A DNA stretch of 64,000 nt from Hymenopellis radicata (GCA_015501595.1 JADNRX010000137.1:1-64000), one strand, 5' to 3'; positions 1 to 10,826 are shown, counted from the stretch's first letter. Program-made: numbers and translations. Notes: generated from the letters alone by a model not told the origin.

Positions 1-151
1 CAAGTCCCCGTCTCTCAGGCCTGCGGCCAGGCGTCCTGCAGCTGCACCTCGTAAGTGCCCGCCTTGATTGTCGTCGTGGGGATTGTTGCTGATGATGTCC
101 AGGTGCACCTGCGCGCCCGGCGACTGCAAGTGCAGCGAGTGCAAGCACTAA
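1..151 (+). CDS. Metallothionein-like Cys-rich protein, 3' end only
   Basis: The 5' end lies outside the window. Two exons can be read: 1-50, then a GT...AG intron 51-102, then 103-151 ending in TAA. The visible 32 C-terminal residues contain eight cysteines in CxC, CxxC and CxCxxC spacing with no aromatic residues (the tail is CTCAPGDCKCSECKH). That pattern is typical of fungal copper- or zinc-binding metallothioneins, which are short cytosolic proteins that buffer metal ions by thiolate clusters. The reading frame is kept across the intron (TC|G, Ser). Family membership is inferred from composition only, because these proteins have little alignable sequence. A small secreted Cys-rich protein is the alternative, since the N-terminus is not visible. 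Confidence 0.55.
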
Positions 152-399
152 ATCGCCATCCTCATGCGATGAGCAGAAGCGTTGAACGATTGCCATTGTA
201 CATTGTATCATTTATTGTACGACTAGCGCGAGCCAAGAATGTTTTAACGACGACCACGCCTTTTCTCTGAAGTGCCATGGTGTGATGTTAGTGTTCGCGA
301 AGTAGAGGAAAGGTAGAGATAGACGCACAGGGTCTCTGGCTTCGACGTTGTCGTTGCCCGACGCGGTTGGAGATGACATCCATAACCCGTAGGAAATCA

Positions 400-1010
400 A
401 GGCAGCAGCAGACAGCCCGCGTCGTCGCGACAATTTTGATTCTTCTTGTCTGTTCGTCGCCATCGGTGTCTGGGCCCTCATCGTCGTTAGTATCAAAGCA
501 GCGTCGTCGTCGTCGACTCGTCGTGATGAACGTCGGTGGTGGTCCCAAATGGATCGGCAGCCGGCATTCTTATTTCGGCACTAGTCTCTGAGTCTCGGCA
601 TGGCCCCTTCTCTCTAACCATGGATGATGGCACGCATGTCCTAGTGGTAAGTAACGCGGCCATCTTGATTCTTCTGCGACAAACTTTTTACAACTTCTAG
701 CTTTGAATAGCAACGTCTGGTGTGATGCACGTTTGCCGACGAGTCCGATTTGTGTTCGGTGGATTTGGACACTCTTCCTCTTCAGAAATACTGGGAGGAA
801 TCTTTGCAGTCTCATCATTCGCTGTGGTTAGACAAGTACAGCGATTCTTAGGCCTTCTATCTCCCCCTCGTTTACATTCGCATCTACAGGAAACAAGCAC
901 GGTACGCATATCCCAGCGGTATATGCGTATCATGTTGTTCGACCGTTATTTCGATTTTTTTGAACCTCCTCTGCGTTTCATAGGAGAGGCAAGCAGCTTT
1001 ATGAAGTGCG
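400..1010. repeat. Diverged direct repeat, copy 1
   Basis: This stretch matches 4455-4995 in the same orientation in several blocks: around 470-510 versus 4500-4550 (a CGTCGT-rich block containing ATCAAAGCAGC or GTCAAAGCAGC), around 530-580 versus 4560-4600 (ATGAACG followed by GGTGGTCCCAA), and around 860-930 versus 4855-4915 (ACAGGAAACAAG, TAGCGGTA or CAGCGGTA, GCGTATCAT). The blocks carry many substitutions and indels. I see no credible gene in either copy. An old duplicated gene relic or a degenerate transposable element would both fit. Confidence 0.5.
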
Positions 1011-1121
1011 CGTAGGTAGAGCGTTATCTTCGAGACGCCATCATGTTAATATGGATACAGCGCTCACTACGAGCTAATACGATACACTGTGTGGTACTGG
1101 GAAATTCTAATATGGTTCGGA

Positions 1122-1612
1122 TCACAGAACAGAGCTCAACAACACCTGGAAGATACAACATCAGCACTCCGTTGCAACTTGCAGAACAGGCGCGAGGCTT
1201 ACTTTCAAACCACCAGGATTCGCACCGACGAGATCCTTCACCTTCTTCCCATCCTTAAACACGATGAAAGTAGGCATCTAACAAGACCAAGCTCAGCACC
1301 TACACATTGCAGCATATAGGAAGAACACGTACCGCCCTCACTTGAACCTCCTCCGCTATTTCCTCCTGCTCATCGACGTCTACTTTATAGAACTCAATGT
1401 CCGCAAACTCCGTCTGGTCGGCTAGTTGTGCGAAGATGGGCGAGATGACTCTACACGGCCCACACCACGTAGCCCAGAAGTCTATGACCACGACTTTGTT
1501 GGATTCGAGCTACAACAGAACGATCAGCCATACTGCTAACAGCGGAATTCGAGGCAAAACGACGCACGATTGCCTTAAACTGAGAGTGGGATGTTATGGG
1601 CGTGACAGTCAT
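1122..1612 (-). CDS. Thioredoxin, 106 aa
   Basis: Four exons on the minus strand: 1568-1612, 1333-1509, 1203-1277 and 1122-1145, all with GT...AG introns and a consistent phase, giving 106 residues, the usual size of a cytosolic thioredoxin. The active site WCGPC follows the beta-strand VVVIDFWAT. The cis-proline loop (VRAMPTFIVF) and the closing GANPGGL segment are present. The redox-active CxxC pair reduces protein disulfides (peroxiredoxins, ribonucleotide reductase, methionine sulfoxide reductases) and is itself recharged by thioredoxin reductase. There is no targeting extension before the fold, so cytosol or nucleus is expected. The extreme C-terminus (LLSSVL) is short and unusual but in frame. 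Confidence 0.93.
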
Positions 1613-2200
1613 GGCGAGTTTTGTGGGGGGATGAAGAGGTGATATGGAAGGCGGGGTCTGAAGCTTTAGTGCCGAGACAAGGGCTTTTATAGTCGACCAA
1701 GTGGCGCAGCGGCACGTGACACTTACTAACGGATGAGCAATCCCACCTCGATGGTCACTGACGAATGGCGTTTCAATCGCGTCTTACTGTGCTTCTATCA
1801 ATTAAGCGCTACTTCGATGGCCCGCCCCGTGAGCGCTTCTAGTACTCAGCATCGGCCATGGCGGTGAAATTGCCGACCGGACCAGCCGATACCCGACAGA
1901 CGCGTTCGAAGGCTGAGAACGAAGTCGCACGGGATTCCAGAAGCTGATGAGTCCTCATCGGAGAGTTCGAAAATAAGGCCTGTCAAATCACCACCAGAGG
2001 GCAAAGTCAACTTGTAGACAGGCCAAGTCAGGTGCCTTCTAGGGTTCGGTATCCTTCTCCACTTGCTGGCGAACAGAGATGTCTAGCGTCGATCTGTTCC
2101 CTTCAAGTGGGGCTTAGTGTGAGGCGCTCCAGAGATGTAAGTGCATTATAACGGTTCCTTCAATACACTGAACTCTTTCCTATCAAAGTCATTGCGTTCC
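1613..2200. other. Intergenic, upstream of thioredoxin
   Basis: About 590 bases between the start of the thioredoxin gene and the 3' end of the next minus-strand gene. It should hold the thioredoxin promoter. A CACGTGAC E-box-like motif is visible near 1713. No ORF, repeat or RNA gene was recognised. Confidence 0.4.
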
Positions 2201-2990
2201 CTACAACGATTCCCCACGCTCCCAGGCTGCCATCACAGAGCACACAATCTTGTGCTCAATACCGCGGCAAGAATCCCTATGCCTTAGCCACAGCGCGAGC
2301 AGCGACGTGTACATCTCGCTCGACACGATCCCTGCGCAGCCCAAGCACTGAACGCCGACGTAACGATTATGAATCGTCGCCAACACCGCAGCCTCCCATG
2401 TCGAGGGAAGCGAGGCCTGCTGTATCCACGCCTCCCGTCTCAGGAACCGCCAGACTCTATGTTCCATCTCCTGCAAGTCCATATCTTGCCGAATGAAAGG
2501 GTTGTCGAACGTCTTCCGGATGGCAATGGTCTTGCTATGAGAAGCGCCCTCCGTGATGGCTGTCCTGTAAGTTCCACGCTGCTGCTCTCCTATACCAGTA
2601 CAGGGATCGCGTTGGAACGCACTGCGAATGAATTGAGATGGGACGACGACAGAGACGATAGGTGTGCTTACGGGAGTGGAGGGTTATAGTTGGCCGGCGT
2701 CGCAATGTGGCAGACACGGTCGCCATTCGTAATCTGCCAGTGGCAGTCAGAATTAGACCGCCCACAACGACAAGGAGAAATGCGAGGCATGCGTCGGGAT
2801 GGTTTCTCGTGGTGTCTAAAGTCCGGGTCGATGAGGCAAGTGAGCGTACAAGAGCCCTTTTATATGTTACAGTGCCGCAGGGTCTCTGAGGACTCACGCA
2901 GTTTTTCATGGCATACCTCACGCCATAAAAATTCGCGTGTCCTTGTTTAGACGATCCTTTGTGTAGCGCCGGAGCAATCAGAGAGATCAA
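2201..2990 (-). CDS. Unrecognised protein with one transmembrane segment
   Basis: A minus-strand gene with at least three exons. The last exon (about 2201-2591) is open for some 130 codons and joins in frame to an exon at about 2671-2800, giving TLHSREQRGTYRTAITEG across the junction. The middle exon encodes a clear hydrophobic segment (CLAFLLVVVGGLILTATG), so an integral membrane protein is likely. The upstream exon (to about 2990) is uncertain, because its start codon and splice phase could not be fixed. The C-terminal part (HRVWRFLRREAWIQQASLP...) matches no family that I recognise. Pheromone receptor and cytochrome-type proteins were considered, but neither has the expected motifs. Confidence 0.4.
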
Positions 2991-3539
2991 GATGGGAGCG
3001 TCGGGTCAGTCTGTATGAGAAACAATGGCGATTGATGCTGTAGGTCCATCTACTAGGTGGTATCCCCGAAAAGTTGAAGTACACGACTCCGGAATTGTGC
3101 GACGCGGTGGTTGAAATTTAAGCGTCGGAGTTTGCCGCGTCTTGTCACACAGCTCCCAGCAGTGCACCGCATGCGGGTTTTTCCAGTTGTACCCTTTCCT
3201 TTAAACAACTCGGGCCAGTTATACAAGCCGCCTTCCATTGACTTTCATGCGCTTCTTGTTCTTGCCGAGGAATCGATCTGTCGCCTTATTCTCAATATGG
3301 ACTTCCTTGTATTACTCAGTACTGGGATCATATATGTTGATTGCGAGCCTGTATCATCTCCCGATGCACTGGTTGCTTCTTATATTTTGCCATTGTCTGC
3401 TTGTCTTCCACCTGCGACGTTTACTATCATCCCGCTTCACTCTTTCACACCGAACCCATTATGCATCAACCCTTCACTTCTCTACCGCCTTCAATCCCCG
3501 ATCGCTCATCGCTACCCTGTTTCCATTCCTCCACGGAAG

Positions 3540-4248
3540 AACGCTCCTTACGAATCCTCTTATGGTTAGCCGTGTGGTGCATGGGCGGTGTAGCAGATGC
3601 ACTGCTCTCTTCCCCGACGACTTTCCCCATCTTCCGGAAGACGATGGCAACGAGACTCCTTCGCTCGTGGCGTCCCAAGTATTCAGTTCAACTTCCGAAC
3701 CATTCGTCGTCAATATCACACACTTCCCACCCCACTGTGAAGAGAGCAAGAAACGAAATTTACAAGGATTTTGGACCGTGACAGGTAGGTGTCGTTCGTC
3801 ATCCATTTTGTTCCAACTATTTATCGTCGCCATCACAGTAGATGATGACAACCCAACGAGTCCCGTATTCGCTCTCTTCACTGTACTCCCCGGAGGCGGA
3901 TCCGACTTTCGCGTCAGCGCGAAGATTGTGGTCTATGGGCTATGCCTTTCTCTCCTCGAGGAAGCCCCGGTATACCACCACATCAACGCTGACACAGGGG
4001 CTCTGCCCGAAATATCTATGCTTACACACAACCACGACACTCAGACGGAGAGAGCGCGTACCCTAGCGCAATGGGTACCAGGACCTCAAATGAGAGAGCG
4101 TATCGCGGCTATCCTACCCATTGTTAGCGAAAGATTGAGGCTGGTGCCGAAGAAGAAGTTGAAAGGCTTGAAGGCGTGGTCGTGTGCGGTGGAGAAGGAC
4201 GCGGCCACGGGGAAGACGTATCCAGCCCCGACATGGATAGAGTGCTAG
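3540..4248 (+). CDS. Possible protein of unknown function
   Basis: A long plus-strand open frame runs from 3238 to 4248. The convincing part begins around 3540-3600. A 57-base segment with good splice signals (GTAGGT near 3784, CACAG near 3839) can be removed without changing the frame, giving NLQGFWTVTVDDDNPTSPVF. The C-terminal half (ALFTVLPGGGSDFRVSAKIVVYG, then a basic RLRLVPKKKLKGLKAW tail) looks like folded protein, but I cannot assign a family. The hydrophobic, His-rich stretch before 3540 may be non-coding. The start codon is undetermined. Confidence 0.3.
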
Positions 4249-4454
4249 GTGGTGTACTACATCTGGAAATAGTCAGTATTGTCGTCTACTACGAATGCTA
4301 CGAATCGTCATCAAGCCACTTTCGCTGGACTTGCGCCATGTCCGTGTCGGAGACGCGCACACAGCTAACGGTCGCCGACTTCGAATTCGGATTCGACGAT
4401 GTCGTGGCGACGCGCTTGGAGCTACCATCCATACCGTAGGAGAGTTCAACACAG

Positions 4455-4995
4455 CAGTGTGTCGCGGTAATTTTGATTCTTTGCTCGTCATTGTCGTCTC
4501 CATCGGTGCCAGCGGGCCTTCGTCGTCGTCAGTGTCAAAGCAGCATCGTTGTCGTCGTCATGAACGGTCGGGTGGTCCCAATGGCCCGGCATGCTTACTT
4601 CGGCATTGGTTTGGTCTCGTTCTCTTTGGAAACTGCAGTGAATCGATATGGCCCGCATGTCCTAGTGGTAATTGCGAGTCGTTCTTTGGAGGTTGTTACA
4701 GCAATTTTTTGGTTCTTGCTTATACAAACAAATGAACGCGTTTGCCGCAGATTTGTTACCTACCCCGGAAAGATGCTTTCTAGAATCGACGTGCTGTGGC
4801 CGGCAATGTACAGGGATCCGATGTAAGTACTTAGTAGGCATTTGTTGCTCACATTCACATTTACAGGAAACAAGTAAGTATGGTACGTAGATCCTAGCGG
4901 TACTGCGTATCATTCACCCGGCACTACAGTAGCAATTTTTTTTTGAATCCTCCCCGCCCATTTGCTCATCCCAGTCCGAGTCACTTGGTAGTACG
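4455..4995. repeat. Diverged direct repeat, copy 2
   Basis: Second copy of the repeat described at 400-1010, same orientation, about 4 kb away. Shared blocks appear in the same order. No intact gene is visible. The remaining 4996-5363 is AT-rich intergenic sequence with poly-T runs (near 4937 and 5078) and no recognised feature. Confidence 0.5.
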
Positions 4996-6543
4996 TCTAT
5001 CATAGGCTATACTTGATACGAGGGCGGCCCAAGCAATCTACGCAGTGTGTGCATCCTCGAAGCGGACGCTGGCCAATTTTTTTTTCTTCAGCAAGAACGA
5101 ACTTGAAAGCTCTCCTACTAAGAGTATGAGCTCGTGCAAGAGATCAGCTTAAAGCACACAGGACAACCATTGCACTTGAAGTGGACCATCATGATGTTTT
5201 AGCACCATGAGGTGTCTCACACGTGGCTCAGCCTGAGTGCGACTTGTTCTTTGACCACCACCGACATATTTCCCAGGTAAGAGCATCATCTTCGCAATTC
5301 TACATGTCCCCACCGAACTGTTAGCTGCATTAAGTGCCATTGCTTTATATTTCGGGATCCACAATGGCACCCAAACCAGCATCGATATGCAGGCAGCCGT
5401 TCCGGAAAAGTGCAGACGCGGACAACGTGCCTTGTCCCCCCAAGACTACGTTCATTCCTCATTTACGCCGAATGATGCCCAATTCGCGCAGTGCACTGTC
5501 GATCTAAAAGCTGTAAATCGAGCAGCTCGCGAATGCGATGAAGAGATTGCCATCTTACGTGACCGCCTTGCTGCGCGCCTGAACAGAAGGGATGAGCTGC
5601 GCGTGCGCGCATCCCACTATCGCTCTATCCTCTCCCCCATTCGCCGCCTTCCAAAAGAATTGCTCATTGAAATCTTCTCCGGCTGTCTGACAGACTACTT
5701 CCGGACGGTCGAGGTCGGCACCTATGGGTGGCTCAATGAGCCATCAAAACTTCCCATCATGAGACTCCTCCGTGTGTGCTCTCATTGGTGCCACATTATT
5801 CTCTCCACAGGCTCACTCTGGTCGCAATTCCAGTGTCGAGTCGATGATACATTCGAAAACGGCGGAATCGGATGGGCATGTCTGGAAATGCACCTCGAAC
5901 GGTCGCAGGATTGTCCTCTCTCCTTCCTTATCTGGGGAGATGCTATTCTTCCCGCCCATTCCCTCTTACATCGCCTGCTTCAGGAGACGCGGAGATGGAG
6001 GCACGTGTCTTTCTCATGTGACGCAATTTCCTTGCGCAGCTGGGGAAACTCACTTGCCACCCTCCCTTGTTTGCGAATGCTTCACATCGAATCAACCAAC
6101 ATTCTCGATGATGGCGAGGAAGTCTCCTCCATCGAGTTTCCGTCTAACAGTTTGCTCTATCTCGATATATCACCCACTATACTGCACAGAGTAGTCGTTG
6201 CCTTCAAGCACCTCCGTTATTTGGGGCTCAGTCACTACAGCAGTACCGCGCAGCTCTTCGAATGCCTTTGCAATGCAACGCATGTGGAGTTTATCGAGTT
6301 TTGGCAAGGAAGAGGCCGTGATGATGAAGACGACTTCAATTACACGGAATTTCGAGAAAACAGTGGTTCTCGAAAGACCCTGGGTTTGCAGGCGATGACC
6401 CTCTTTATCTCCAGCTTCGTTTGTCAAGGCGCCCTTCTGAATCTCTTGTCCACTTGCTTCCACATGCCGCACCTCCACACATTCAAGTTGGGAAAATCAA
6501 GTGGCCCGTCTTCGGCGCCGGGGGACATTCTCGACCCCATTGT

Positions 6544-6758
6544 TATTGAGAGATAGAGATGTCGGGAAGCGGATGAACGGCGCTACGACGGAGGATGCAC
6601 ACGGGAAGTGATGGTGGCAAGAACTAAGGTGTATTTAGGAGTAGATACAGCCTAAATACTGACAGAATGGTAAATAAGTAGAAACAATAATGTGGCGTGA
6701 GGCAGGCACGGCGCGAGGGATGGCGGGAATCACGTGGCTGAGGACTCTCCTTCCAACA
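6544..6758 (-). repeat. 3' LTR of the TRIM-like element
   Basis: 215 bp, reading as identical to 7176-7390. Read on the minus strand it starts TGTTGG and ends CAATA, next to target duplication ATTGT at 6539-6543. Confidence 0.9.
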
Positions 6759-7009
6759 CTCCTACTAGTCCACAGACACGGTGGATAACAGTGCCAAGAA
6801 GATGCAAAGGGATCCAACAATCAACACTGAGCTCCTACTGCTTTGTGTGATCCAATGGGAAGGTAAGGGGGAATCTGATAGAGAGGGGACGGGCGTCGTA
6901 AACGACTAAGCCTCCGGTAACGGCCGAGCAGCAACCTGGGTGGTGTGCACGAACGGAAGGTAGTGAGATAACCGGTGGAGACTCGGTGGATAGTAGCACA
7001 AGTAATGGT

Positions 7010-7140
7010 ACGGTGATGGCACAGATGATGGCACGGCTGATGGCACGGATATTGGGAATGGCACAGATATAGGGATGGCACGGTAAAGGCACGGGGGGTA
7101 AAGGCACGTTGAAAAGCACGGAATAATGCACAACGAAGGC
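7010..7140. repeat. GGCACGG-type short repeats inside the LTR element
   Basis: The interior of the element contains about ten irregularly spaced copies of a GGCACRG-like word (for example ATGGCACAG, ATGGCACGG, AAAGGCACG), spaced roughly 10-18 bases. It looks like slippage-generated low-complexity sequence rather than a remnant of gag or pol. Confidence 0.6.
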
Positions 7141-7175
7141 ACAGTGAGATTGGCAGAGCTTCGGGGCCCATAACC

Positions 7176-7390
7176 TATTGAGAGATAGAGATGTCGGGAA
7201 GCGGATGAACGGCGCTACGACGGAGGATGCACACGGGAAGTGATGGTGGCAAGAACTAAGGTGTATTTAGGAGTAGATACAGCCTAAATACTGACAGAAT
7301 GGTAAATAAGTAGAAACAATAATGTGGCGTGAGGCAGGCACGGCGCGAGGGATGGCGGGAATCACGTGGCTGAGGACTCTCCTTCCAACA
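7176..7390 (-). repeat. 5' LTR of the TRIM-like element
   Basis: 215 bp, reading as identical to 6544-6758, followed on the plus strand by target duplication ATTGT (7391-7395). The candidate primer-binding site (7164-7175) abuts its inner edge with no spacer. Confidence 0.9.
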
Positions 7391-7954
7391 ATTGTCAAGA
7401 ATACCGCTATATTTTTGGAAACAATCCCCCGCCTAAAGTCGCTATATGTGCACGGCCTAGCTATTTCAGATGCCGAGCTCCTGCAGATCGTTCGCGCTAC
7501 ACCACTTGTTGAGGAAATATCACTCACCTTGTTGATGGAAGGGAACGAAATGGCTCTCCTCAAAGAGCTAACAGCGTCACCTACATGGTCGTCAGGTGAC
7601 CCAAGCCTTCCTCGCCTGCGAGGACTGAATCTCTCCTTCACGCACGGAAGTGAAGCGCTCCTCGATGCGCTACTAGAAATGGCCTATTCGCGTCTTCAGC
7701 TTAATGGCAACGAGGCAGTAGCATGGAGTAAAGTCGCCACAATGGAGGAGATCGTGGTAGACCTCGACGAAGCGTCTCGCAGTCGCGAAGCTGCCATGTT
7801 CATGAAAGCTGCAGCACATAGAGATTATGCCTTACGACGGGTGAGCGAAACGTCGTTCATTCTGTTAAAGGCAGGCTGTAAGCATCGTTGGCAGGAAGTA
7901 GCTGCGTCAGATTATCCCAATCTACAGTATCGGAGTTCCTTCGAGAAGCAGTAG

Positions 7955-8312
7955 ATTTCTGATAAAATGCATCCACGATGGTCATTGGTCACTTGCAGCG
8001 AACGGAAATGTTTAGTGGCAATCTGTTCACTTCAGGTCGGGGCGGTATACCAAGAAGTCAATCAAAGCAAGCAGAAGTTGGTGAATATGTGTGCCATTCA
8101 GGCGTTCCAGCAGCCAGCAAGTAAACCCAGGCGCATAAACTGACAGGTTGTCTCCACCAAGCTTTGTGGAGACACGTGTGTCGCGCCCAAAGAAGAAATT
8201 TGAAATTGCCGAGAAGGGATATCCGCCGGCAGGCAAATTTCTTTCCTCAACGTCCATCTTGCAGCGATCTGTGCTTAGATTTCGCCGACCACTGCCCTTT
8301 TATTCTCGGAAA
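7955..8312. other. Intergenic, upstream of MEU1
   Basis: About 360 bases between the end of the disrupted F-box-like gene and the MTA phosphorylase start. It should hold the MEU1 promoter. No other feature was recognised. Confidence 0.4.
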
Positions 8313-9435
8313 ATGACAGACAAGGGTGGCTCTAACGTTCACAATGACTGTAATGCGCTCTGACCTATCTCCTAGTTCTCATCGGCGTCATTGGAGGCAG
8401 TGGTCTATACCATCTAGATAATTTGACATTCGTGTATGTTCGCTGAGAACTTTCAAGTGGATTTTACTAAATATGTTACAGAAAACATGTCAACCCGGAG
8501 ACAGTGCGTCACTCTACTGGATGCCCTTCATGTTTCTAATCCTTGAACACATCAGCCATGGGGTTTTCCTTCATCTCCAATCTCCATCTGCTCTCTCCCA
8601 TCCGGCACCCAAGTCGCGTTCCTAGCGCGCCACGGCGTCGGACACACCATCGCCCCATCAGCCGTCCCTGCTCGTGCCAACATCGCCGCGCTTAAATCGC
8701 TCGGCGTCCGCGCCATCGTCGCCTTCTCTGCCGTCGGCTCCCTCCGCGAGGAAATTTCCCCAGGCTCCTTCGCGATTCCCACCCAGATAATCGACCGCAC
8801 CAAGGGCATCCGGCCCGCGTCGTTCTTCGAAGGCACGACGGTGGTAGCTCACGCCAGCTTTGGGGATCCGTTCAGCAACAAGCTCGCTGCGTGGCTGGAG
8901 GAGCGTGTCCGCAAGGCGCTTGAGGCTGAGGGCCGCGGTGTGCAGCTCTTTTCGGACAAGTGTATCGTGTGCATGGAGGGACCGCAGTTCTCCACCCGCG
9001 CGGAGAGTATAATGTACAGGCAGTGGGGCGGCGACCTTATCAACATGAGTGTCCTCCCAGAAGCCAAACTCGCACGGGAGGCTGAGCTCAGGTCGGTCTC
9101 TCTTTTCCCCGTACAACAGACTTTTAACTTGCACGTATAGTTACGCCTTAATTGCGACAGCGACCGATTATGACGCATGGCGCCCTCACTCTGACGCAGT
9201 TACGGCTGCAGAAGTGTTCAAAACGCTAAAGGCTAACGCCGATACGTCGCGTTTCGTCGCAGCGTCAGTCCTGCACGATCTGCACGAGGCGATTACAACC
9301 ACGGGGGAAAACCTGCTTCTCGAGCAGGTCGGCTCGATGAGCTTCTCCATCATGCCCCGGTCTGAAAAGCAGAACCCTGCTGATCGTCAGAAACTGGCGT
9401 ATGTCCTCCCAGAGTACTTTTCCGGGGACGAATAG
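8313..9435 (+). CDS. MEU1: 5'-methylthioadenosine phosphorylase, 307 aa
   Basis: Five exons: 8313-8325, 8376-8433, 8482-8503, 8556-9091 and 9141-9435. The first exon codes only four residues plus one base, and the splices restore [18 protein letters not shown], the conserved phosphate-binding start of the MTAP family. Other family marks are [10 protein letters not shown], the [10 protein letters not shown] loop, [15 protein letters not shown] (nucleoside binding) and ATDYDAW with the base-binding aspartate. The enzyme phosphorolyses 5'-methylthioadenosine, the by-product of polyamine synthesis, to adenine and 5-methylthioribose-1-phosphate, feeding the cytosolic methionine salvage pathway. 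Length is normal for the eukaryotic trimeric enzyme. No lesion was seen. Confidence 0.95.
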
Positions 9436-10320
9436 AATAGAATTGGATGATTATCAGCAATGTTTAGAGATGAATGTAGTTCTTGTACGAAGTAGACAGC
9501 GGGAGAACAACAATTGATGGACACGAGATATCGAGTCAACAAAGCAGCGCCTAGGAGCATAGCACACGGGTGTTTCGAGTTTGCCACGTAGATGTGGTAT
9601 GTAAATCATCAACTCGCAACGCCACTCGAAGCGGCAGATCGGATGCCGAATGACTCGGCATGTGACTTGTACATCAACTTGAACTTGCTTTGCCCCACGA
9701 CCTCCCTCGCGCGCGGCTTCAGAAAATGGATGCAAAAACACGCATAAGCAAATAAATGGACTTCGCTTCTAGAATACTGGTCGTCTGGAACGCGTCTTGG
9801 AACTTTCTGTTCTTCTTCTTCCCCGACTCATCTTGGTAGAGAAGTGCGTTTCTCTATTTCGTCGTATATAATCTCATAATCTTGAGAGGCACCAGCGACT
9901 TCAAGTAGGTTTGTTTTCACACTTGGTTCCAAATCCTAGTGCCCGACGTCAGGACGAACATCGCTCCTGCCTTCCTTGCACACTGCGCCATCTTCGTCTG
10001 GATAGGCACGCGCTTTAATTGAGTATCCTCGTTTACTCTTGCCATGCTTTGCTTTGTTAGGGCACTATAGGAATTATCCTAGCTATTCTAAGAAGGGTGT
10101 TTCTAGGTGTTCAAGGAGCGCCGAGACTGGCGAACTTGGAGCTTACAAGCAGTAAGGATTTCCATCTTCGCGTCAATTTACGCCGTTTGCTGCTTTGCAT
10201 CGCCAAAGTTCTGCGTTCTTCACCGAATAGTTAGTCTGATATAACGTGGGTCCATCCATCGCCTCATTAGGCTCCAGTAATAACTTATTGACGGCGCTTC
10301 CCTACTTCCAGTCTGACGGC
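9436..10320. other. Intergenic, nothing recognised
   Basis: About 885 bases without a convincing ORF, repeat or RNA gene. It likely contains the MEU1 3' UTR. Confidence 0.35.
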
Positions 10321-10826
10321 CATGTCTTCAAGCGCTCAGCAAGGTCAACATGATAATGCTGTACGTGCCCAGTCCAACCACAAGCCGAGCAGAAGCTCTA
10401 ACGTCCGCGGGAAATGGCCAACGTAAGATCATGATGTAGATCCACTTCAGTATATTTTCTTGACGGACCCACCGCAAACTGACAGGACGCGTGGCAGTCG
10501 CTTATATCCGCACCGCCCGGTCCAGTGAGCTTCTGTCACCTGGGACTTTCGACGGAAGCATCGCAGCCCCGAGGGTGTAGTATTTTCTGTTGCCCCCAAA
10601 TTTAGAGGCTGACGCTGGGCGTATGAGCAAGCGACATCATGAACCAACTGCGAGATCCGATTTCAGTCGGCCTCGACGTATTTCATCGGCATTGACGGGG
10701 GACTCGAGTGACGAGGTTCAAGCGGGAGGTGAGGTGGCAGTGACCACTAATTCGAAGTACGAGCATGGCCCGCGGCCCGTACTAAGGATGGGAAACAAGC
10801 TTTCAGGCGTTCACTGCTATTCTTGA
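10321..10826 (+). CDS. Possible small basic protein, low support
   Basis: An ATG at 10321 opens MSSSAQQGQHDNAVRAQSN and runs to a donor-like GTAAGA at 10424. Sequence after the CAG near 10486 continues in frame only briefly. A further open stretch (about 10605-10826) encodes a Ser/Arg/Glu-rich polypeptide (KRHHEPTARSDFSRPRR). The composition is that of disordered protein. The exon joins are not certain, no domain is visible, and the region may be non-coding. Confidence 0.2.

Larger units (their letters stand above)
6544..7390 (-). mobile_element. Small non-autonomous copia-type LTR element (TRIM-like)
   Basis: 847 bp in total: two 215-bp LTRs (6544-6758 and 7176-7390) that read as identical, around a 417-bp interior with no coding capacity. 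It is flanked by the direct 5-bp duplication ATTGT (6539-6543 and 7391-7395). Read on the minus strand the LTR begins TGTTGGAAGG, as many Ty1/copia LTRs do, and ends CTCTCAATA. Immediately next to the 5' LTR is GGTTATGGGCCC (7164-7175), complementary to the anticodon arm of initiator tRNA-Met. That is the half-tRNA primer site known from Drosophila copia. A purine-rich tract (GGACTAGTAGGAG) precedes the 3' LTR. Size and lack of genes fit a terminal-repeat retrotransposon in miniature, mobilised in trans. Confidence 0.88.
5364..7954 (+). pseudogene. F-box-like/LRR-type protein gene split by an LTR element
   Basis: Paralogue of the genes at 44133 and 46159. The N-terminal half (open from 5387) has the conserved coiled segment CDEEIAILRDRL, then the F-box-like motif SPIRRLPKELLIEIFSGCL at about residues 85-103, then leucine-rich repeats. 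At 6543 the frame runs into an 847-bp retroelement. Coding resumes in the same frame after the second copy of the 5-bp target duplication, at 7396 (VKNTAIFLETIPRL), and continues to the stop at 7954. Without the insert the protein would be about as long as the intact 575-aa paralogue. A second lesion is likely at the N-terminus. An ATG at 5364 gives a start resembling the paralogues, but the frame shifts near the C-run at 5437-5443. F-box proteins recruit substrates to SCF ubiquitin ligases; the exact partner is unknown. Confidence 0.85.

Noticed and set aside
2201..2990. Pheromone receptor (STE3-type) idea for the minus-strand membrane protein
   Set aside because: Only one clear hydrophobic helix and none of the conserved STE3 segments.
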